NCBI RefSeq assembly: GCF_027359595.1
Contig: NZ_CP114783.1
Span: 682,001 to 746,000, forward strand
DNA length: 64,000 nucleotides
DNA from: Prochlorococcus marinus str. MIT 0912
Lineage (GTDB): Bacteria > Cyanobacteriota > Cyanobacteriia > PCC-6307 > Cyanobiaceae
Direction of reading: 5' to 3'
Under the pieces are notes generated by a model, which was not told the origin of the DNA, did no database searches, and saw only the letters and a program-made list of their open reading frames with translations. Of this stretch, positions 27,655 through 34,959 are shown in pieces (position 1 is the first letter of the stretch; every line of letters begins with the position of its first letter). Position numbers and translations under genes: made by a program.

Positions 27655-28701
27655 TCAATAGAGTTGAGCAGGAAGTGGTTCTTTAAGAACTTTCTTAAAG
27701 TCAAATCCCATAGCCCTCAAAGCATGCCATAGATGACCTTGGATGAAGAAGAATCCAAAGTAATAATGTACGTTTGCCAAAGCCGCTCTAGTTGTATGGC
27801 CAAAGAAAGCTGGACCTCCTGATAGATCAACACTATCAATCCAATAAGGAGCGATACCAAATTTCAAGATCAATGCTTCTCCATACCAAGCTTCAGGGTA
27901 AACAGTTGTATTTTGTGCACACCAGAAAGCTGCAACTACAGCCATCCAGCCAATGCCTGCTAGAGAGAAAGAAAGAATTGATTCTGCTGAAAGTAAACCA
28001 GCTCCTTTGAATTTGGTGTATTCACCAACTTGTTTAGTAGCGATGTGGAAAGCTCCACCTGTGATCTCAATAAATGCTAAGAATGCATGACCACCTAAGA
28101 CATCTTCAAGACTATCTATAGCCAAGAAATCAAACTGATGGTTCCAAATATTTGTCAAGTTAAGGTTGTATTCGACTTGTCGAACAGCACCTATTGCAGG
28201 GTCATAAATTCCGTGGATTCTGGCCCATTCAACAAACCAAATACATGCAACACCAAAGAAAAGCAAATGGTGGCCAAGTATGAAAGTCTGATTATCTGGG
28301 TTGTCCCACTCAAGTTTGAACTTTCTAGCTTGAGGAACCTCTGAATCTTGCATATCGCCAACGAATAGCACTGAATGCAATAAACCTCCGGCTCCATAAA
28401 CCATGGAAAGAACCAAATGTACGATGGCAATAGAGGCGACTCCTGCACCTGTCCAAGCACCAGCCTCATCAAAGCCGATACCAATTGAAGCTAAATGAGC
28501 AAGAAAGATCGAACTCTGATGTCCCATTGGGATCTCAGGGTTGTATCTCGCTAGTTCCCAAAGAGTACTTCCACCTGCTGCAAAGGCAATTAGCCCAGTA
28601 TGAGCAATGTGAGCAGCAATGAATTTACCTGATTTGTTTGTAACCCCAGCATTTCCAGCCCACCAACCATAGGTGACATCCGGGTTTCCGTAGGTCTGCA
28701 T
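27655..28701 (-). CDS. pcb: Divinyl chlorophyll a/b-binding antenna protein Pcb (copy 3)
   Basis: The 348-residue Pcb protein opens QTYGNPDVTYGWWAGNAGVT and ends HYYFGFFFIQGHLWHALRAMGFDF. The stretch GAVRQVEYNLNLTNIWNHQF is identical in copies 3, 4 and 5, and the DNA there is also very similar, suggesting recent exchange. It has a unique SVDLSGGPAFFGH loop near residue 295 and a short basic/Pro tail (KEPLPAQLY). Own promoter and terminator. Confidence 0.97.
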   Translation of the reverse strand: MQTYGNPDVTYGWWAGNAGVTNKSGKFIAAHIAHTGLIAFAAGGSTLWELARYNPEIPMGHQSSIFLAHLASIGIGFDEAGAWTGAGVASIAIVHLVLSMVYGAGGLLHSVLFVGDMQDSEVPQARKFKLEWDNPDNQTFILGHHLLFFGVACIWFVEWARIHGIYDPAIGAVRQVEYNLNLTNIWNHQFDFLAIDSLEDVLGGHAFLAFIEITGGAFHIATKQVGEYTKFKGAGLLSAESILSFSLAGIGWMAVVAAFWCAQNTTVYPEAWYGEALILKFGIAPYWIDSVDLSGGPAFFGHTTRAALANVHYYFGFFFIQGHLWHALRAMGFDFKKVLKEPLPAQLY

Positions 28702-28736
28702 GATTTAAGATTTTTGGCGTAATACGGTGAGCACAC

Positions 28737-28784
28737 CTTACAGGCAGCTGAATTCAAAAACTACCAATAGTCATAAGGCGTATA
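28737..28784 (-). promoter_or_regulatory. pcb copy 3 promoter with diverged shared element
   Basis: Minus-strand TATACGCCTTATGACTATT (28766-28784), 23 bases from TGTAAG (28737-28742) and 35 bases before the ATG. The spacing is identical to copies 1, 2 and 4; the element itself is more diverged but keeps its ends. Confidence 0.55.
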
Positions 28785-28878
28785 AACAAGTAGTAAAGTT
28801 TTTTTTCTTCAAATTGGCTTAAACCCCAACTAAACTAGGTTTTCATGGAAATACTCAAGAAAAATTTAAATATCAAAA

Positions 28879-29073
28879 ATGAAATCTGCTTTACAACTTG
28901 AATTACAAGACCTTCATGGACTTCCCTATATCGCAACAATAATTTGGTTTGTTCTGCTTGGAATTTCTCTTTTAGCAGTGATTTTTTATCTTTTTCAGAA
29001 AAATTCCTCATCCAAAGAAAAAGTTGATGAGATTTCTCCTTCTAAGAAGAAATCTCGAGCAAAAGGGTTTTAA
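28879..29073 (+). CDS. Small single-span membrane protein inside the pcb block
   Basis: The 64-residue protein has a short polar head (MKSALQLELQDLHGLPYIA), one span (TIIWFVLLGISLLAVIFYLF) and a strongly basic tail (SPSKKKSRAKGF). This shape is typical of small photosystem-associated subunits, with the positive tail on the stromal/cytoplasmic side, but I match no named Psb or Psa subunit. It is divergent from pcb copy 3, with its start about 95 bases from the pcb promoter element. A role with the antenna is inferred only from position. Confidence 0.6.
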   Translation: MKSALQLELQDLHGLPYIATIIWFVLLGISLLAVIFYLFQKNSSSKEKVDEISPSKKKSRAKGF

Positions 29074-29188
29074 ATGACTAAGAAAATTTTGTTTTTCAAT
29101 GTTAGTTCTCAAATTAATGTAATATCTTCAAACACGGGTTTGGCATAGTGGCCACCTGGGTTAACTATAAAAACAATTTTCTTACTCA

Positions 29189-29395
29189 ATGATTGATTTT
29201 TCTCACCTTCTTGATTTTGCCACTCAGCTTCCACACCCATCAGATATTGGTTTAATCAAACCATCCGGTGGATTTAATATCGCCGCAGCTCTTTGTGGAC
29301 TTGGAGCAGTTTTTGGAGCTTCTCAATTCTTCTACTATTCTGATGATTCAAAAAGGATCGATCCTTGGGCTAAGCCTGAAAACTACAAAAACTAA
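29189..29395 (+). CDS. Small membrane protein inside the pcb block
   Basis: The 68-residue protein starts at ATG (MIDFSHLLDFATQLPHPSDI). It has one moderately hydrophobic span rich in Gly and Ala (GGFNIAAALCGLGAVFGASQFF) and a polar tail ending DPWAKPENYKN. The ordered layout supports a real gene. No family recognised. It shares a bidirectional terminator with pcb copy 4, and with the ORF at 28879 forms a plus-strand pair embedded among minus-strand pcb genes. Confidence 0.6.
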   Translation: MIDFSHLLDFATQLPHPSDIGLIKPSGGFNIAAALCGLGAVFGASQFFYYSDDSKRIDPWAKPENYKN

Positions 29396-29432
29396 AGAAA
29401 GTAAAGAAAGTTAAAAGTTTTTTAATTTTTCA

Positions 29433-29472
29433 CAAAAAAAAAGAGTCTCGTCAAATGACGAGACTCTTTTTT
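29433..29472. terminator. Bidirectional Rho-independent terminator
   Basis: A 14-bp perfect stem AAAAGAGTCTCGTC/GACGAGACTCTTTT with a 4-base loop, T-rich on both sides. It lies between the 68-residue ORF and pcb copy 4, which converge on it. Confidence 0.95.
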
Positions 29473-29493
29473 AATGCTGAAAGAATCAGATAA

Positions 29494-30582
29494 TCAATCA
29501 GAGAGAGTAACTCTTGCCCCATCAAGATTACTAATTGCATCAGTAACTTTTTTAAAATCAAAGCCTAAAGCACGTATTGCATGCCATAGATGTCCCTGAA
29601 TAAAGAAGAAACCAAGATAGTAATGAACATTCGCAAGCCAAGCTCTTGAAGTATGTCCACTAACTACACCAGTCATATCAGCAGTATCAATCCAATATGG
29701 AGAGATTCCAAACTTAAGAGCTAATGTTTCTCCGTACCAAGCCTCTGGGTAAACAGTTGTATTGGTTGCACACCAGAAAGCGGCAATAATTGCCATCCAA
29801 CCAATACCAGCAAGAGACCATGAAAGAACTGCTTCAGCAGAAAGAATATTCTTTCCTTTGAATTCTGTGTATTCTCCTACCTGCTTCGTAGCGATATGGA
29901 AAGCACCACCTGTAATTTCAACAAATGCTAAGAATGCATGACCACCCATAACATCCTCAAGACTATCAATAGCCAAGAAATCAAACTGATGGTTCCAAAT
30001 GTTGGTCAAGTTTAAGTTGTACTCGACTTGTCGAACAGCTCCTATTGCAGGATCGTAAATCCCATGAATTCGAGCCCACTCAACAAACCAAATACATGCA
30101 ACACCAAAGAAAATTAAATGGTGACCAAGAATAAAAGTCTGATTATCTGGATTATCCCATTCAAGCTTGTATCTTGCTGCCTGACGATGTTCAGGACGAT
30201 CATCAGCAAACAAACCTGAACTATTTTGGGTATCTTCGCTAAAAATCAAAGAGTGCAATAGACCTGCACCCGCATAAACCATTGAACAAATCAGATGGAA
30301 TACGCCGATAAAAGCAATTGATGTTCCGTCGAATACTGTTCCAGTTGGATCAAATCCAATACCAATAGAAGCAAGATGTGGGATGCTCACCATTCCTTGA
30401 TGTCCCATTGGAATATCTGGGTTGTATCTAGCTAGCTCCCAAAGTGTGTTAGCACCAGCTGCGAAACAAATCAATCCTGTATGAGCAACATGCGAGCCAA
30501 TAAATCGGCTTGACTTATTTGTTACGACAGAATTACCAACCCACCACCCGTAGGTGACGTCTGGGTTTCCGTAGGACTGCAT
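29494..30582 (-). CDS. pcb: Divinyl chlorophyll a/b-binding antenna protein Pcb (copy 4)
   Basis: The 362-residue Pcb protein opens QSYGNPDVTYGWWVGNSVVT and ends HYYLGFFFIQGHLWHAIRALGFDF. The loop after the third span is longer than in its neighbours and carries SSGLFADDRPEHRQAARYKL. The segment after span 2 reads GMVSIPHLASIGIGFDPTGT in place of the SSIFLAHLASIGIGFDEAG of the others. Its 5' leader is almost the same as that of copy 1 (AAGTCGAAATT block). Own promoter and shared terminator. Confidence 0.97.
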   Translation of the reverse strand: MQSYGNPDVTYGWWVGNSVVTNKSSRFIGSHVAHTGLICFAAGANTLWELARYNPDIPMGHQGMVSIPHLASIGIGFDPTGTVFDGTSIAFIGVFHLICSMVYAGAGLLHSLIFSEDTQNSSGLFADDRPEHRQAARYKLEWDNPDNQTFILGHHLIFFGVACIWFVEWARIHGIYDPAIGAVRQVEYNLNLTNIWNHQFDFLAIDSLEDVMGGHAFLAFVEITGGAFHIATKQVGEYTEFKGKNILSAEAVLSWSLAGIGWMAIIAAFWCATNTTVYPEAWYGETLALKFGISPYWIDTADMTGVVSGHTSRAWLANVHYYLGFFFIQGHLWHAIRALGFDFKKVTDAISNLDGARVTLSD

Positions 30583-30615
30583 AATTGAGGAAATTGAAGT
30601 CGAAATTCGACCTAC

Positions 30616-30663
30616 CTTACATTTAGTGCAATAAATTTGCTTGAAATCGTAAAAGGTCTTTAT
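30616..30663 (-). promoter_or_regulatory. pcb copy 4 promoter with shared upstream element
   Basis: Minus-strand ATAAAGACCTTTTACGATT (30645-30663), exactly 23 bases from TGTAAG (30616-30621) and 33 bases before the ATG. The first 11 bases equal the copy 1 element. Confidence 0.68.
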
Positions 30664-30782
30664 TTATTGCCACAGCTAATCAATAGAAGAGCTGCGATTA
30701 TTGATTTATTTTCCTTACTAAAGAAGCTCGCAAATCAAATTTTAAAAATCCTCGTGCAAGATCAGACTATTTTTTAATGCAT

Positions 30783-30818
30783 AAAAAAAAGCCCCATAAA
30801 AGATTTATGGGGCTTTTT
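30783..30818 (-). terminator. Rho-independent terminator of pcb copy 5
   Basis: A 15-bp perfect stem AAAAAGCCCCATAAA/TTTATGGGGCTTTTT with loop AGA, T-rich on both strands. It lies 25 bases after the copy 5 stop. Confidence 0.95.
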
Positions 30819-30843
30819 GGAGTCTCAAAAGAGTTAAATTTAG

Positions 30844-31908
30844 TTAGTCATTTAGAGTGATTTGCGCTCTATCCAAACCGGCTACAGCATTTGTAACTCT
30901 CCTAAAGTCAAAGCCTAATGCACGGATTGCATGCCATAAATGACCTTGTAGGAAGAAGAACCCAAAATAATAATGGACATTTGTCAATGCAGCTCGTGTG
31001 GTGTGACCTGCAAATGCAGTGCTATCACTCACATCAACAGTATCGATCCAATAAGGAGAAATACCAAACTTCAGAGCCAAGGGCTCTCCATACCAAGCCT
31101 CGGGATAAACAGTTGTGTTTGTTGCGCACCAAAAAGCTGCAACAATTGCCATCCAACCAATACCCGCCAATGAGAAAGATAAAACAGCCTCGGCAGAGAG
31201 GATACTCTTGCCTTTGAATTCTGTGTATTCGCCTACCTGCTTCGTAGCGATATGGAAAGCACCACCTGTAATTTCAACAAATGCTAAGAATGCATGTCCA
31301 CCAAGGACGTCTTCGAGATTATCAATAGCCAAGAAATCAAATTGATGATTCCAAATATTGGTTAGATTTAGGTTGTACTCGACCTGTCGAACAGCTCCTA
31401 TTGCAGGATCGTAAATTCCATGAACTCTGGCCCATTCAACGAATGCAATACAAGCAACCCCAAAGAAAATCAAATGGTGTCCCAAAATAAATGTCAAATT
31501 ATCGGGATTGTCCCATTCAAGCTTGAATTTTTGAGTAGTAGGTCCTGGGCCATCAGCTAAATCGCCATCAAAGAGAAGAGAATGAGAAAGAGCTCCTCCT
31601 GCATAAACAAGCGAAGCAATAATATGGACAATTGCTACTGAAGCAACATTCGCTCCAGTCCAAACACCTGCATCGTCAAATCCAATTCCAATCGATGCAA
31701 GATGAGCAAGAAAGATAGAACTTTGATGCCCCATGGCTATTGAAGGATCAAACCTAGCCAACTCCCAAAGAGTGCTGGCTCCCGCTGCAAATGAGATTAG
31801 GCCCGTATGACCTGCATGAGCTGCAATAAATTTTCCAGCGCGGTTAGTAACCCTTGAATTACCAGCCCACCACCCATAAGTGACATCTGGATTTCCATAG
31901 GTCTGCAT
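30844..31908 (-). CDS. pcb: Divinyl chlorophyll a/b-binding antenna protein Pcb (copy 5)
   Basis: The 354-residue Pcb protein opens QTYGNPDVTYGWWAGNSRVT and ends HYYFGFFFLQGHLWHAIRALGFDF. It shares its tail pattern (LD-ARxTL) with copy 4 and the GPGPTTQKFKLEWDNPDNLTF loop with copy 1. A TGTAAA (31933-31938) could be its -10 box, but the upstream element of the other copies is not clearly present, so its regulation may differ. Own terminator downstream. Confidence 0.97.
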   Translation of the reverse strand: MQTYGNPDVTYGWWAGNSRVTNRAGKFIAAHAGHTGLISFAAGASTLWELARFDPSIAMGHQSSIFLAHLASIGIGFDDAGVWTGANVASVAIVHIIASLVYAGGALSHSLLFDGDLADGPGPTTQKFKLEWDNPDNLTFILGHHLIFFGVACIAFVEWARVHGIYDPAIGAVRQVEYNLNLTNIWNHQFDFLAIDNLEDVLGGHAFLAFVEITGGAFHIATKQVGEYTEFKGKSILSAEAVLSFSLAGIGWMAIVAAFWCATNTTVYPEAWYGEPLALKFGISPYWIDTVDVSDSTAFAGHTTRAALTNVHYYFGFFFLQGHLWHAIRALGFDFRRVTNAVAGLDRAQITLND

Positions 31909-32118
31909 ATAAAAACAGGGGGGAATATATATTTTACAGACTACAAGTTAGTCGACTTTTTAACTATCTAAAACCCAAAGAAACGGGCAATGATTAATAA
32001 TCTAATATCATTTTATACTCGTACATAAGTAAAACTTAACAATGAAAATGGTAACAATCTATACAATTAAAATCTGTAAGATAAGCTCACTGTTTTAAAA
32101 CGAGACAACAGATAAGAT

Positions 32119-32295
32119 ATGCTTAACTATAAACAAAGTTTTTTTGATTACTGGGAAAGCGCAAGCACTCTCCCAGTGTTGACAGGGAAACGAACTTCGA
32201 CTTCAATTCCTATCAACATGAACTGTCATAACAAAAATCAATCCTTAGTGCGAGAACAAATAATTCATTTCAAACATCCAAAACAAATTGATTAA
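32119..32295 (+). CDS. Possible 58-residue small protein, or structured RNA
   Basis: This is the main content of the 31909-32376 gap. The ORF reads MLNYKQSFFDYWESASTLPV and continues with LTGKRTSTSIPINMNCHNKN to a stop at 32295. The same DNA forms a hairpin, ACTGGGA/TCCCAGT (32150-32177), and then a TGACAG/CTGTCA long-range pair enclosing AGGGAAACGAAC. That GGAAAC element recalls marine cyanobacterial Yfr2-type small RNAs, but I cannot confirm it. Either reading is tentative. Confidence 0.35.
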   Translation: MLNYKQSFFDYWESASTLPVLTGKRTSTSIPINMNCHNKNQSLVREQIIHFKHPKQID

Positions 32296-32376
32296 AAGGG
32301 ATTTTATAAATTCAACAAAAACATTAGAGATATGCGTACACATGGATTAAAAATATTCCTTGTAGGATTTTCTTAA

Positions 32377-32634
32377 TTGTTATTGAAAATCATAACTAAA
32401 CATTTTGATATAGCCGAAGTTGATCGCATCATTGAAATGGCATGGGAGGATAGGACCCCTTTTGAAGCGATCGATTTTCAATTCAACCTAAAGGAGAAAG
32501 AAGTTATTCAGTTAATGCGATCGAATTTAAAAATATCTTCTTTCAAAATATGGAGAAAAAGAGTTAGCGGAAGAAAATCAAAGCATGGCTTTCCTAAACA
32601 AAAGACCAGGTTCAAGTCAGCGAACCAAAAGTGA
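32377..32634 (+). CDS. DUF2805 / TIGR03643-type small protein
   Basis: The 85-residue protein contains [20 protein letters not shown] near residues 12-31 and [20 protein letters not shown] near residue 48, the signature of the DUF2805 family. The tail is strongly basic ([17 protein letters not shown]). This family habitually sits beside DUF2256 and photolyase/cryptochrome genes in marine bacteria, as here. The function is unknown; the size and basic tail suggest nucleic acid contact. The start is TTG. Confidence 0.88.
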   Translation: MLLKIITKHFDIAEVDRIIEMAWEDRTPFEAIDFQFNLKEKEVIQLMRSNLKISSFKIWRKRVSGRKSKHGFPKQKTRFKSANQK

Positions 32635-32789
32635 AAATTAAATTGTCAAAAAAATGTCCAACTTGTCTAAGAGATTTTCAATGGAGAAAAAAATGGACTA
32701 AAAACTGGGAAAATGTCATTTATTGCTCAGAAAGATGTAGAAGAAGAAGAAGAAATCAAAAAATCATAATGAATAATTCTCCCACTTAA
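32631..32789 (+). CDS. DUF2256 small cysteine-containing protein
   Basis: The 52-residue ORF starts at GTG, overlapping the DUF2805 stop (GTGA). It reads [16 protein letters not shown] then [14 protein letters not shown]. Two C-x-x-C/C-x-x-x-C pairs form a likely zinc knuckle and the Arg run is typical of DUF2256. It is translationally coupled to the DUF2805 gene and lies 75 bases before the photolyase-like gene. A nucleic acid-binding role is inferred from the zinc knuckle and basic tail. Confidence 0.88.
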   Translation: MKIKLSKKCPTCLRDFQWRKKWTKNWENVIYCSERCRRRRRNQKIIMNNSPT

Positions 32790-32864
32790 CAAAGATTCCA
32801 GTTATTTTAATTATCTAACTTCTTAAATATTCTAAAAGAAGTAACAAATTCATTATCAAAAAAA

Positions 32865-34355
32865 GTGAGAAAAATATTCTTGATTTTTCCAAACCAATTA
32901 TTCAAATTAGAAAATCAATTTTCTGATATTAAAAATATTGCTTTAATCCAAGATAACTTATTTTTCGGTAGCGATTCTCAATGGAAACAAAAATTTCATT
33001 GTCAAAAAATCATTTTCCATAAAGCAACTATGGATTATTACGAAGAAGAGCTTAAAAGAAAAGGTCATAGTGTAATTTATATAAAACATAGATGGGAAAA
33101 TAGAACAGAAGATTACCTTAATGATTTACTAAAAAAAGGTTTTAATCATTTCATTACTTATGAACCTTTTGATTGGTCACTAGAAAAAAGAGTTAAAGAT
33201 TTCTCTTTAAAAAATAATGTAAAGCTAGAGATTATAACAAGTGAAATGTTTTTAACATGCAAAAGTATATCTGAGGAAATAATTAATCAAAAGAAAATTT
33301 ATGGTATGCAGAAATTCTATAGAAATCAAAGAAAAAATCTAGATATTCTTATTGAAAAAAATGGTTCTCCAACCGGAGGAGATTGGAGTTATGACAAACT
33401 AAATAGAAAAAAATTACCAAGTTCAATCAAAGTCCCAAAAATACCAAATTTAAAAACAAACAAATTTGTAGCTAAAGCTAACAAAGATGTTTCTATTAAC
33501 TATGGGGAATATTATGGAAACCATGAAAATTTTAATTATCCCATAACTCACAAAGATGCAGAAGAATGGTTGGATAATTTTTTAATTGAAAGATTTAATT
33601 TATTTGGAGATTACGAAGATGCAATACATTCAAATCATAGAACACTTTGGCATAGTATTCTTTCTCCCTTAATTAATTCTGGATTACTTACTCCAAGACA
33701 AATAATAGATAAATCTTGGGACTTTTACCAATCCAATAATATTGGGATTAATTCTTATGAAGGATTTGTTAGACAAATTATTGGCTGGCGTGAATTTATC
33801 TTATTAATTTATAAACGAAATAGTTTAGAGCTCAGAAATGGGAATTTCTGGAATTTCGAAGATAAGCCAATACCATCTAGTTTTTACACTGGTCAAACAG
33901 GAATAAGGCCTTTAGATGACTCAATACAAAATATTTTAGAAACCGGATATACACACCATATAGAAAGACTAATGATAATTGGAAATTTAATGCTTTTATG
34001 CAGATTCCATCCAAATCAAGTCTACAAGTGGTTTATGGAATTATTTATAGATTCATATGATTGGGTTATGGTTCCAAATGTTTATGGAATGAGTCAATTT
34101 TCAAATGGAGGACTATTTACAACTAAACCATATATTTCTGGTTCTAATTATATTCGAAAAATGTCTAACTATAAATCTGAAGATTGGTGCTTGACTTGGG
34201 ACAGTCTTTTTTGGACATTTATAGATGACTATAAAAATAAGTTCAAAGACCAATATCGATTATCTATGATTTTAAGAACTCTAGAAAAAATGGATCCTAA
34301 TAAGAAAATGAATCACAGAAAAAATGCTAATGATTTCTTATCTAAACTAACATAA
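32865..34355 (+). CDS. Cryptochrome/photolyase-like protein of the DPRP family, apparently without the Fe-S cysteines
   Basis: The 496-residue protein has the N-terminal alpha/beta domain of deoxyribodipyrimidine photolyase-related proteins (IFLIFPNQLFK). The C-terminal FAD domain contains RQIIGWREFILLIYKR, YTHHIERLMIIGNLMLL and GGLFTTKPYISGSNYIRKMS. Characterised members (Agrobacterium PhrB, Rhodobacter CryB) bind a [4Fe-4S] cluster by four cysteines. Here the expected C-x-x-C loop after the KMSNYK stretch is absent, reduced to KSEDWCLTWDSLFW, and the NCM position reads DDSIQN. Only four cysteines exist, and none is paired. Activity as a 6-4 photolyase or a photoreceptor is open. The start is GTG. 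Confidence 0.85.
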   Translation: MRKIFLIFPNQLFKLENQFSDIKNIALIQDNLFFGSDSQWKQKFHCQKIIFHKATMDYYEEELKRKGHSVIYIKHRWENRTEDYLNDLLKKGFNHFITYEPFDWSLEKRVKDFSLKNNVKLEIITSEMFLTCKSISEEIINQKKIYGMQKFYRNQRKNLDILIEKNGSPTGGDWSYDKLNRKKLPSSIKVPKIPNLKTNKFVAKANKDVSINYGEYYGNHENFNYPITHKDAEEWLDNFLIERFNLFGDYEDAIHSNHRTLWHSILSPLINSGLLTPRQIIDKSWDFYQSNNIGINSYEGFVRQIIGWREFILLIYKRNSLELRNGNFWNFEDKPIPSSFYTGQTGIRPLDDSIQNILETGYTHHIERLMIIGNLMLLCRFHPNQVYKWFMELFIDSYDWVMVPNVYGMSQFSNGGLFTTKPYISGSNYIRKMSNYKSEDWCLTWDSLFWTFIDDYKNKFKDQYRLSMILRTLEKMDPNKKMNHRKNANDFLSKLT

Positions 34356-34481
34356 TAATTTCAACTAACATGTTAAGAGTTGGTCAATTTCAATTATATT
34401 TGTCTAGGTGATGTTTTTACGCCAAAGGAAAGCTCTCGAAAAAAAAAGAATTAACTATAATTTGATTTTGGTTTTTACATA

Positions 34482-34931
34482 GTGAAGCTGAAAATTGGTG
34501 ATCAGATTCCATCTTTTTCCTTAAAAGATCAAAATGGAAACATAAGAACATCTAATAAAGTGAGTAAGTCCCTAGTTTTGTTTTTTTACCCAAAAGACGA
34601 TACTCCTGGTTGCACTATAGAAGCTTGTGGTTTCCGAGATAAATATGATCTTTTCAAAATTCTAGGGGCTGAGGTATGGGGAATAAGCAATGGTAGTAGT
34701 CAAAGTCATCTTGGATTTGCAAATAAAAATAAGCTTCAGTATCCATTACTTTGCGACCAAAATAATATTCTTAGAAAAAAATTTGGTGTACCCAAGAAGT
34801 TAGGATTAATTGAAGGAAGAGTAACATATATAATCAACTCCGATGGAATAATCATTCATATTTTTGAGGATCTTTTAAATGGTCCAGCTCATATAAAAGA
34901 GGCCATAAAAGCATTAAAGAAACTCCAATAA
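34482..34931 (+). CDS. Thioredoxin-dependent peroxiredoxin (Bcp/PrxQ type)
   Basis: The 149-residue protein detoxifies peroxides using a thioredoxin-reduced cysteine. The peroxidatic Cys is in YPKDDTPGCTIEACGFRD, where Cys-Thr-x-x-x-Cys is the resolving pair typical of BCP/PrxQ. The conserved GRVTYIINSDGIIIHIF follows. The GTG start reads VKLKIGDQIPSFSL. Its place between two photolyase-like genes suggests a shared light/oxidative stress regulon. Confidence 0.93.
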   Translation: MKLKIGDQIPSFSLKDQNGNIRTSNKVSKSLVLFFYPKDDTPGCTIEACGFRDKYDLFKILGAEVWGISNGSSQSHLGFANKNKLQYPLLCDQNNILRKKFGVPKKLGLIEGRVTYIINSDGIIIHIFEDLLNGPAHIKEAIKALKKLQ

Positions 34932-34959
34932 TAAGCTAATAATCAATATTAATACTCAG

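Noticed and set aside
25060-31345. Several plus-strand ORFs of 60-100 codons opposite the pcb genes
   Set aside because: They mirror conserved Pcb codons and are low in protein-like features; they recur at the same places in each copy, as expected of shadows.
24917-31908. pcb genes as psbC (CP43) or isiA
   Set aside because: All have six spans without the large lumenal loop of CP43, and they occur in a multi-copy array typical of Prochlorococcus Pcb; IsiA is a near relative, so the label rests on organism context.
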